Part shown: positions 30,669-39,942 of the stretch, in pieces
How positions within the stretch are numbered: the first letter of the stretch is position 1
Layout: each line of letters starts with the position of its first letter
NCBI GenBank assembly: GCA_001931875.2
Contig: MSJH02000561.1
Coordinates: 1 to 44,481, forward strand
Direction of reading: 5' to 3'
DNA: 44,481 bases
Source: Byssochlamys sp. IMV 00236
Lineage: Eukaryota; Ascomycota; Eurotiomycetes; Eurotiales; Thermoascaceae
Translations under genes and position numbers: made by a program
The notes under the pieces: model-generated
Seen by the model: the letters and a program-made list of their open reading frames with translations, nothing else
What the model was told of the DNA's origin: nothing
The model's database searches: none

Positions 30669-31924
30669 ATGGGTAAAAAAGATACAAACAAAAGCATTAT
30701 TGGAGTATTCTTGTAATATAACACTTAAAGTAGTCTCACTCAGTGTCTTTAATGGAATACCGATTAAATACTTATCACTCATCATTCTTGTGGTTCAAAA
30801 CAGTGCACTCATCTTGGTAATGCGCTATACTAGAGCCAGTGTTCCTGAAGATAAACTATATTTGGCATCAACTGCTGTAGTAATGAGTGAAGTGCTCAAG
30901 TCGATTGTATGTCTCCTTGTACTCTATTTAAACTTTGATACCAGAAAGAGGTCTTTACCAAGGCTGGTGTCTTTATTAAATCGTGAATTGATATTAAACT
31001 GGAGAGAAACATTAAAACTTGCCTTCCCAGCAGGATTATATTTGATTCAAGTAAGAGAGAGAGAAGGAAACAAAAAGTAGTATGACATGATATGCTTATG
31101 CTTTTTTATATTAGAACAATTTACAATACGTCGCTGCTTCCAATTTAGATGCTGCAACATTTCAAGTAACTTATCAACTAAAAATTCTGACTACTGCTTT
31201 TTTCACTGTCATGATTCTGAAACGAAACCTTTCAAAATTAAAATGGATCGCATTGGCTATTTTGACTGTTGGTATCGCTTTGGTCAATTTACCAAAGAAC
31301 GCTTCCACCGCATTTATTTCGTACATCACAGGAAACAGTAGTATCGTATCAGATTCAGAACTAGTCGAGACATCAGGAGTAACAATAGGGAACCAATCAA
31401 ACTTACAGGGTATTTTGGCAGTATTAGCAGCATGTCTATTATCAGGATTAGCCGGAGTGTACTTTGAAAAGATACTCAAGGCGCCAACAAAACAACCACA
31501 GCCACTTGCAACTGAGGATGAAGAAGAAAACAAGAAGACGCTATATCAAGAAGATGAGGATGAAGAAGAGAATGCTAGCAGAAATCAATTATGGATAAGA
31601 AATATACAAATGTCGCTTTTCTCTGTTGTATTAGGCTTAATCTTTGTGGTAATGCTTCAAGATGGCACTACTATTGCTGAAAAAGGATTCTTTGTAAACT
31701 ACACAGCACTGACCTGGATTGTTATTGCAATTCAAGCATTTGGTGGGTTAATTGTTGCTTTGGTAGTCAAGTATGCAGATAATATCTTGAAAGGCTTTGC
31801 GACAAGTATCAGTATTATATTATCAAGTATCGTTAGCGTGTGGCTGTTCAATTTTGCCTTTTCTGGTACCTTTTTAGTGGGCGCAGCAATGGTTATCTAT
31901 GCAACCTACCTATACGGTTTATAG
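30669..31924 (+). CDS. Nucleotide-sugar transporter (SLC35A / UDP-galactose type)
   Basis: Golgi membrane antiporter that imports UDP-sugar in exchange for UMP for glycosylation. Proposed exons are 30669-30712, 30744-31050 and 31115-31924, giving 386 residues. The family core is clear: KYLSLIILVVQNSALILVMR, STAVVMSEVLKS, NNLQYVAASNLDAATFQVTY, QLKILTTAFFTV and VVKYADNILKGFATSISI. About ten hydrophobic segments are visible. An acidic loop (EDEEENKK .. EDEDEEEN) lies between the two halves. Intron 2 (31051-31114) is ordinary. Intron 1 (30713-30743) would be only 31 nt but is needed to join the ATG to the conserved frame. The alternatives are an indel or another first exon. Substrate among UDP-Gal, UDP-GlcNAc and CMP-Sia types cannot be fixed from sequence alone. 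Confidence 0.88.
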
Positions 31925-32182
31925 ACATAGAACTTCATTGTAGACAACTTTAAGCATTATTCTCCCTTCCTTCATACAAACCATTTATTCTTGTTCCATT
32001 TTTATTCTGTTTTAATACACCTCTTTTTTTAATAATCATCCTTCATAACCATTTTATTGTATTCCCTGGTGAACGGTTTTCTTTTTGTGGGATGGGACCT
32101 GTAATAAGTTTGAATCAAACGCTAAATCCGTTGAAAGTGAGCCTTTGTTAAGCGCAATTGTCTCTATTAGATTAAAACTTTT

Positions 32183-32869
32183 ATGATCAGAGTTTTTCTT
32201 GGACAATTCATCAACAATACTCCTAGCTCAGGAAGTAGACTCCAGCGTTGGATAATAGCCGTTCAAGAGTACAAATTTCGAATTCATCACGTACCTGGAA
32301 AACAGAATGTTATAGCGGATATCATGTCGCGTTATCCATCATTTCAAATGATCGAAGAAGACATGGAATCGCCAGACAAATATCTACAGAACACTTGGCT
32401 AGTTGAATTAGTAGAAGAACAAGACTATGAAGATCGTTTACTAAAAATATGGCAAAAGTTGAAGAAAGCGGCCGATGGAATTCAATATGATGATTAGCTC
32501 AGGCATATTGGGTTGAGATATACAATCAACGATCAAGGTGAACTCTTTCGTAGAGTAGGTGATCATTATCTATGGCGCACTTACTTTGGAGAACACACCT
32601 TTGACGTAGACCATGTTCGCTCTACAGTGCATCAGCTACAGTTTCCTCGTTTTGATCCCCTTTCGCTTATGCTGTATTCTGATGTGATTTTCGGCTTAGC
32701 GTTGTTGGGAATATGGCGCTCACACTGGCTGTTTGTTTACAATGGCATTCCTTTTGTAGCTTCCCCAGTCACACAGAATATTCGAAGGTCGATTTCTGTC
32801 GCTGTCCAAGAAAACTACGTCAAACAAAGACAAGTACACCGTGCTCTTCTGTTCTTCTCAATTGACTAA
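32183..32869 (+). pseudogene. Ty3/gypsy-type retrotransposon remnant
   Basis: The first frame (32183-32497) carries the end of an RNase H domain (TPSSGSRLQRWIIAVQEYKF, then HHVPGKQNVIADIMSRYPS), a very typical gypsy junction. After a stop, a second frame (32513-32869) begins with GELFRRVGDHYLWR, which fits the region before the integrase zinc finger, but the finger and core are not recognisable. No LTR was found. This is a short dead fragment that starts abruptly near 32180. Confidence 0.7.
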
Positions 32870-33003
32870 TCCTCGCATATTACTTTACATATATGATTTT
32901 TTTTTCTTTCGTTCTTTCCTTTATGTACTATTATAATTACCCCCAGAAAACACCACAAAATTTAAAGCCCCAAAAACACTTTGTGACTGATCATATCATC
33001 GCT

Positions 33004-33507
33004 TTAATAAATCTGAGCTACGGCTCCATATATATAAAAAAAGAGTCTGAAGGTACATATACTGTCAGGGTCCTTCCCGTACTGTTTGACACATTTTTGT
33101 GGTGTGCGAACATGAATCCTAAGCTGTTTTTCTGCTGCTGCTGCAGCACTCAGACACTTCTCAAACAATAGCTTGAAGAACCTCACTTTGTCCTGATTCG
33201 AATAGCGTATAAGTTCGTTTCACTGATGATTCCCTCATAGTAACATCATTACTAGGCTTTGTCTCCTTTTCCTCTGGGTTGATTCTATTTCTTTCTCGTT
33301 CTTTAGAGGCAGTTGAGCTAAATATTGTCTATGGGAGCTTATTGTTTCAAGACGAAACTGTTCCTCATCAACAATATAATTCATTGATTCAAGTCTGCCA
33401 TACTCGTTGACGACAGAACCTTTTCCATTTTCAAAAAAGAACTGAGTGTTAATAGAGAATATCAGTAAGCTTATGATATTAACAACAGAGAAAGCTGTTG
33501 AACTCAA
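33004..33507 (-). pseudogene. Second, truncated copy of the Tc1/IS630-type transposase family
   Basis: The N-terminal extension (33507-33300: GKGSVVNEYGRLESM, then VDEEQFRLETISSHRQYL) aligns with the extension of the copy at 1562-1270. After a frame break, RFFKLLFEKCLSAAAAA and HVRTPQKCVKQYGKDPDSI (33186-33050) match its helix-turn-helix. The catalytic domain is missing. It lies next to the gypsy remnant and just beyond the 3' end of the glycosyltransferase gene. Confidence 0.75.
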
Positions 33508-33749
33508 AGGACGTATAGGCCCTCTAGTTCAGTATAACATCCGCTGCCATGGTATTGCTCATTCTGAGATAAATGACATTGAAGTTCGACTTGTACAATA
33601 AAACGCACTTGCGCTTCTCTGTCATTCTCAAAGGCATTATTATTATGCTCATTGATTAACAAAAAAGACAACACATATTGAGTACCCCAAAATGGGTCAA
33701 TTTTATTCTTATTTCTATATTTATGCTTCAACGATAGAGTACAACGTCT

Positions 33750-35597
33750 CTATATCTTCTTTAACTTTTGGCTTGTGAACTTTTGCTGAGCAAACAGGTC
33801 TGTGTTCTTTTGAATATACAAGTACGCATTATATACAAGGTACCCTGCGCTGGATGCGAATGCAACCAAGAAAGCAGCCACAAAGGCGTAGATGTCCAGA
33901 TTGTATGCTTTAATGAACGAGAGCTCTCTTCGAACATCTCTTCTATGAGTTATTTTTCCATCTTCATGTGTAAACAGAGCTTCTTCAACAACATCAGCTC
34001 CACGAGTGACTCCACTTCTTGATCTGACTTGAGTTATAGCCTTGAAACGGTTGATATTACGCTTATATTTGCCAGTCTTGTCCTCAAGGATTTCTTCAAT
34101 AAGAGCAGTTGCCGTCGATTGGTCATAGTCTCTCTTCAACCAGCGACCGATGCCAAATTCTTCAGCCTTGATTGCGTTACCAGGCTGGTCACCAAAGAAA
34201 GGAAAGACGGCCACAGGAACACCTTCATACATCGATTCATAAAGAGAGCCTGCACCACCGTGTGTTATGAACATGGCAGTCGAAGGGTGATGAAGGATAG
34301 CTACTTGTGGTGCCCAATTGACAAAGGCAATGCTGCTTCCATTCGCTGGCTTATCAAAGAAGCTTCTTACGTCATATGTAGTGTTGGAACGTGTTGTCAA
34401 GTACTCGGGAAAAAGGTCTTGGATGCCGCGGGTACCCCAGATGACTCCATCGAGCTTGCCTACCTCCATATTTTCCAAAAGCGATGTCAAGACCAGCTGA
34501 ATATCTTTGCGACTGGGGATAGCCATTTGACCAAAAGCGACATAGACAACTCTGCGATGATTATCCAGGAACTGCTGAAGATCAGCGCTGAGAATGGGAT
34601 GTGTTTTGGGGATAATAGGGCCTACGACTTCTACAAGTGGACCAACGGGACGAGGAGGTTCAAAGCCAAAGAAAGAGTTGGCAAGCTTGAAAGAGTCTTG
34701 CCATTTTTCCATAGGGCTTGATGCTGGTTCTACGCCGGCAGCTCGCATCTTCTTATTAAATTCCTCAATTGTGGACCTTATCTTGAGGAGGAAGTGCAGA
34801 GGGTTGATAATTTTGTCTTGAAGTCTTTCATAAAAAGAAAGACCCTTGACAGTAGGGTGATGTGCAGCGAGAATGTCACTGTTAACGTAGGGAGCAGAAG
34901 AATCTAATTTAGAGTATGTCAGCCTTGCTTTTGTAAATGAAGCCATGCCTTTGTATACCTGGACTCAGGGCGAATGCAGAAGTAACTATAAAGGGTATTT
35001 TAGCGTCATGAGCAGCATCAGCGCAAGCTGTCGTGAAGTGATCACAAATAGCGAGGTCCACCTTTTTTTTAATAAATATATCTCGGTGCTTGAAGTAGTC
35101 TATTATGAATGTTAGTTTTGAGGTAATGAAGCAAAAAGGGAATACTTGTTACCGTCAAAGCTTTGGTTTACCAAAAGCTTCGTTATGTCTGCGAAAAAGT
35201 CTATAGGACTCATATTCTGTAATTTTTTGGAAAAAAAAGCGGTATAGTGTTCCTTTGTCATCATAGCAGGGCCACCAATGTTCAATTCAATAGAAGGAAA
35301 ACTTTTAATGAATTTGGCCTGATCTTCCTATCGTCATGATTGTAAGCAATTTGTTACATAGCACACTTGTTGACTTACTCTAGTATAATAAATAGCGTGA
35401 TGACCTCTAGCTTGAAGTTCTTCAAGAATAGAAAGGACCCAAACAATGTGCGAAGATCCACCTGCACTACAGGAGAATAAGATGTTCTTTTGGGTACGGA
35501 AGTCCGGTTCCAGATCAAAGGTTGTCTGTTCTGCAGATCCAAAGACGAAGTTGCTTGCAGTTAGGAGCAAGGCAAAGGAAATGATGGCTAGCTTCAT
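33750..35597 (-). CDS. Membrane UDP-glycosyltransferase (GT1 family)
   Basis: Transfers sugar from UDP-sugar to small lipophilic acceptors, probably in the ER lumen or secretory pathway. Four exons (35379-35597, 35153-35327, 34959-35099, 33750-34903) give 562 residues. Residues 1-20 form a signal peptide (MKLAIISFALLLTASNFVFG). The N-terminal acceptor half includes FSCSAGGSSHIVWVLSILEE and DLAICDHFTTACADAAHDAK. The UDP-binding half has VVYVAFGQMAIP and the UGT signature region FVNWAPQVAILHHPSTAMFI followed by THGGAGSLYESMYEGVPVAV and FFGDQPGNA. A C-terminal transmembrane helix (IYAFVAAFLVAFASSAGYLV) is followed by a short basic tail, as in type I UGTs. A longer frame reading through intron 3 is a splice artefact: splicing restores SPDSSAPYVNSD. 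A 230-codon frame on the other strand is a shadow. Confidence 0.92.
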
Positions 35598-36351
35598 TTT
35601 TAGCAGTAATATGAAAGCAATTCTATGAGGACAAACAGAAACGATGGTCCCTATTTATTTACTGTTTGAAACACTTGCATGTCTATTAAACTCAGTCTTG
35701 AATCCCGGAATTATAAGTTTCCTTTTCTCCAGATTGGCTCATTTAAAATCAAAAAAAATCAGTACTCTGATCTAATCAAGCACAGAATGTGTAACATGGA
35801 TGATGACTTTCCTTAATCAAGTATTTAGGGTTTAATTATGCCCATTTTTTAGTCTATGTATCATTATAGGTATGGTCCAATCATTCAAAGGAGAATAACT
35901 TGCTAACAAGACGGGAAACCGTTTTATGTTATGGTCTTCTGCTGTAATGCATTAAATGTTACTCTTCTTTTCTGCTAAATTAGGTTTTCTGAATGCTTTT
36001 GTGTAACTGCGTTTATTCATAGCCTGTCTCTAGTTTATTAATTCAACCTTCCCCTTAAAATGGTTCGCGGGCAGGCCGTTTTTTTTTCTTGCAAGAAAGC
36101 GGTCTATATCATTTTTAATTTCCGATAAGCTAAAAGAGAACGAGAGAGATGCAAAAGAGACATCCACATTTTATCTAGCATGGCTCTTCCGTTGCCTCTG
36201 ATATGTTTGCATTCCAAATAAAGCAATTTTATCTCTTCTATATTAAGACATATGTGCCATCAGAAAAAACATTGATACATGAATTCCTTTCACAGTCTTT
36301 TTTAAACAAAAGCCTTTAAGTAATCAAATACTTTATTGATCAATGAATCCA
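35598..36351. other. Spacer between hydrolase and glycosyltransferase genes
   Basis: A 750-bp stretch with the UGT promoter (TATA-like AAATAAATA near 35652 on the minus strand) and the 3' flank of the hydrolase gene. No gene is seen. Confidence 0.5.
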
Positions 36352-37483
36352 CTATTTGGCGAATGTCCTTCTGAGAATACCAGATGCTGCATCAATAACA
36401 TTCAGAGATTCCTCACAAAATAGTCCCGGAACTGACAAGAATCCGTGCATAGCATGTAACACTCTCATGGACGAAACTTGGACACCTGCAAGCAACAACT
36501 TTTTAGAATACTCTTCAGCTTCATCACGAAGAGGATCAACCTCTGACGTGACGATGAAAGCGGAAGGGAACTCTTTTAGTTCATCAACGGTGACACGGGC
36601 AGGACAAGCAAGGACATTCTGTACATCGGCATCAGATGATTTGTAGTTGTCCCAAAGCAGTTGGTTAAGGAAGCGAGATGAGAAATAGTTTTTATCACCA
36701 TAAATCTTGTATGATTCACTGCTCCATGTTGCATCGAGAATAGGATAGAAGAGCATTTGACGCTTAATAGCTTGATGTACACCGTGTCTTTTAGCTAGCA
36801 CTAAAAAAAAGAATTGGTAAATAGATGAAGCAGTAGTATGTGTAATTACGTGTGAGAGCAACCGTCAAGTTTCCTCCAGCAGAATCGCCAGCGACTACGA
36901 CACGGCTAGGATCGACTGCAATATTTTTCGCATTCTCAGCATTCAGTACCCAATTGAAAACAGAAAAGCATTCATTAGCTGCCACAGGAAATTTTACTTC
37001 AGGACTAATAGAATAATTGACAAGGAGCACAGCACAATGACCATCAATCGCGAGCTATTTTTCCCTCACATTCTATTATCAACTCTGATCACGAGCCAAC
37101 AACTAAGTTCTTACCTTTGGAGCAATATGATAATGACAGCCCTGAGGTGGTAAACACCATCCTCCGCCAGGTCTACATTATGAGTATTAACCACATCATG
37201 CATCGGACATGTAAACTTACAAGTAAACCAATGTGGGAAGTACGGTTTCAGGTAGCACATCCTTTGGTCTGTAGATATCAACTTTGATCGAGCGTCCATC
37301 GTCAGTTGGAACTTGAATCGATTGAATGGATGCCTCTGGTTTTGGTTCATGAGGACAGGGTTGACCAGAGACAACTTTTCGGATCATATCAATGGTTAAC
37401 AGAGACGGGTCAACGTCAGGAACTGCTGCCATGTATTGTATATGGGCAGGATTCAAAACATGGGATGGGACTTCGTTTGTCAT
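36352..37483 (-). CDS. Alpha/beta hydrolase of the hormone-sensitive-lipase family
   Basis: Esterase/lipase-type serine hydrolase of 324 residues in four exons (37221-37483, 37115-37172, 36850-37054, 36352-36800). The catalytic Ser is in VVVAGDSAGGNL, the Asp in TSEVDPLRDE and the His in HAMHGF, so the triad is complete. The oxyanion-hole motif is normally HGGGW but reads PGGGW here, created across intron 1 (GTAAGT..AATGTAG) with an unambiguous CCT codon. Motifs around it (LVNYSISPEVKFPVA) are standard. No signal peptide is visible, so it is probably cytosolic or lipid-droplet associated. Short-chain esters or xenobiotics are likely substrates by family. The gene points the same way as the glycosyltransferase and ABC genes around it. 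Confidence 0.9.
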
Positions 37484-38167
37484 GATTGTAAAATAAATAT
37501 AAATACAGTTACTATTTCACCGTCTCCCTTTTATTGTTCTTTTTATAAATGTATTTAAACAGTAAAAAGTCACAACATCGTATGATATTCCGTTTTTAGG
37601 TCTTTTTGTTTGAGTGAAAGGGGTTCGGATGGAACTTTTAGGAATAATTCTCACAATCTTTGTAGTATATGCCTACTAATTCTCTTTTCAGACTTTCGCA
37701 TGTGTAGAGCCGTATGCTCTATTAAACTGATGAGTAATGAAGATAGTGTATTCGTGAAAAGGGAGTTCGGTCCCCACTTAAGACAATTCTCGTCTGGTCA
37801 GATTTGCTTCCCCTATTTCACAAGATACAATAGCTTCCCGACTACTGCCCATGAGTCATATTTAGAGTGAAGTCGAAGAATATATGTTACACGAATTTCC
37901 GAGGTAGAAATTCCAATACACCAAAACAAGACGATTTTCTGTCATTGTGGCTGGATAAAACGCGGCCAGAAGGACCTTGACCGTTCCCTTTTTTTCTTTT
38001 GTTGATGCATAAAATAAAGAGATCCCTCCAATGATTAAACAAATGCTTATTAATATTAGTAGTGTTACAATTACACAGTATGCAACCAAATATGACCATT
38101 TCCTTTTTAATATTTTTAGATACTTTAATTAGCATTATTCTTAACAGTATGAAAGCTTATACAATCT
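37484..38167. other. Spacer upstream of hydrolase gene
   Basis: The first 100 bp hold the hydrolase promoter with TATA-like TATTTATA on the minus strand. A hydrophobic minus-strand frame at 37862-38089 (VIVTLLILISICLIIGGIS) could encode one membrane helix but has no start context or homologue I recognise. Confidence 0.4.
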
Positions 38168-39487
38168 TCAAATACGTTTCTTGACAAAATAAAATGCCTC
38201 GACAATCGAAGGCAAGTGAACCAGCTGACGAAATTCTTCAACCAGAGAAAAGCGATTAATTGCTACATACGTATATACTCCATCTGCAAGAAGCTTCATT
38301 CGAAAGAGCGTGCATCGAAAGCCTATTAAAGTATCTACATTAGATACCATGTTCTTTTTTTAGTAAACGACACGCAAAATGAGAGCATACTTTCAACCCA
38401 AAGACCAAGAGAGGAAAGTTTTGAACCCGAGGCGCAACTGAGCGTCAACAGAGCCTTTCACCTGCTTCATGAGCTTCGTATGATCGTCGTCTGCTTGATA
38501 CTTGCTTGTGGCTCCAGGTCTTTTCACCTCTACGAAAAAGAAGTAGACCTCTTGGCTTTGATCTTTGTACCAATCATAAAATCGGGCTTCTTGCAGTTTT
38601 TGCCCGGTTTGTCAATCCTATCCAAGAGTATGATATACAGTGGTTAGTATAGAAGTAGACAAAGATAATCGAGCATACTCACATGGCATAATTGTGGTCT
38701 TGGCTTGCATCTTTTAACAAGAATCTTCTAATTGATGGCATTATATACTTCTCCGTAAATGAGGCTTCCGAAGAGGCAGCAGAAGAAGCGCGGAACCCCT
38801 TTTTATTCTTAAACTGGCCTTTTATCATACACGTCATATCTTCTTCACTTTCTTCATCAACTTCGGTTCTCTATTTAAAAATGTTGATAGAAAAGGTTGT
38901 TTCCTTGGACTGGCAAAACTTACACCAGCCTCAGTTTTACAGTACACGGCTGCCTCGACAGGTGTACGGTCCAACTTGGGCTTCAAACCACGAGCCACCG
39001 ACTTCAAAGCATTGCAAGTAGTTTTATCAAAATACTTGGCGATATATTTTCTTGTATCAAACTGATTCAGGGGGAAGATATGCGAAAACTATCTTGATTG
39101 TGAAGATTTCATTTAGTTGAAGCTATTATCTGAAGAGAAAGATGGAAGATAGCCCTTTGAATACTTACAGAATTCGTAAGCAATTCAAACTATTGTGTTT
39201 ATCAGCTTCTGTTATCGATTGCTTCTGTAAGATTTACATACTCTACAATAAGCTAGACGTAATGATTAGGCCATACACAGCTATAGGTATCCACATGTCC
39301 ACTTACCTCCTCCTTTAGATTCCACTCCTTGTCCCCTTCGCCTAAAAGGTGGTTAATGTTTTTTGGCGAGTACTATATGTACCAGAAAATACATCAGAAA
39401 ATAGACTAATACTACGGCACTACCTCTATCCATTACCCATGATGTCGCCCAACAAAGCTTTTGAATCTGTCGCGTCAAGTTAAACAT
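38168..39487 (-). pseudogene. Decayed PD-(D/E)XK-like gene of a repeated fungal family
   Basis: Minus-strand pieces in shifting frames, with several good splice sites, read like one gene: MFNLTRQIQKLCWATSW (39487), SPKNINHLLGEGDKEWNLK, YVNLTEA, KYIAKYFDKTTCNALK (about 39050), SEASFTEKYIMPSIRRFLL, then KKPDFMIG (PD at 38586-38581), FFVEVKRPGATSKY (E at 38530, K at 38524) and GVYTYVAINRFSLVEE near the end. PD followed by ExK is the core of restriction-like nucleases. A one-base frame difference lies between PD and ExK, and a short duplication around ACAGAAGC near 39215-39245 breaks another exon. Similar proteins occur in many copies in Mucorales, to my recollection. The nuclease assignment rests on motifs only. 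This copy is probably dead. Confidence 0.6.
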
Positions 39488-39942
39488 GACTTTATAAAGT
39501 CACTACCTTGGTTTATTTCTTTCAAGAAGAAAGAGATAAAAAGAGATTTTTTATTTTAATTTTATGCTATCAGTTTGATCAACAAGGTAAATCGTGTAAT
39601 TATGATGACATCGCATTTTATATCAGAGAGTGAACTGACAGCCTTACATGTAGTGCCTTGAAGAAGCGCCCCGTAGCATTGGCCCATTTACTGGTTCATT
39701 TTCTGGTGCATGTAATGTTAGCAGATTTTTTTATCTGATGTATAACACTTGGGCTTTTGCTTTTCTCCTTTATTGTGATCATAGTAAAGCTCTAAGTTTA
39801 GCATACAAGGCAAAACTTTAAGGAAAATTCCATTCAAGCTGTATCTTTAAGCATATAATACGGTTATTACTTTGTACACATGAGTCTTTATTTTAATATT
39901 GTACATACAATCCATTATTATGGAACAATATCTTTTCTAGAT
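39488..39942. other. Spacer downstream of ABC transporter gene
   Basis: A 455-bp AT-rich region with the 3' flank of the ABC gene. No gene or repeat is recognised. Confidence 0.5.

Noticed and set aside
34029..34721. 230-codon plus-strand frame opposite the glycosyltransferase
   Set aside because: It lies wholly inside the well-supported UGT exon 4 on the other strand and shows no domain. It is a codon-bias shadow.
34904..34958. In-frame reading through UGT intron 3 with an ATG start at 34946
   Set aside because: Splicing 34959 to 34903 restores the family motif SPDSSAPYVNSD and connects to a signal-peptide exon. The longer frame would remove the N-terminal half.
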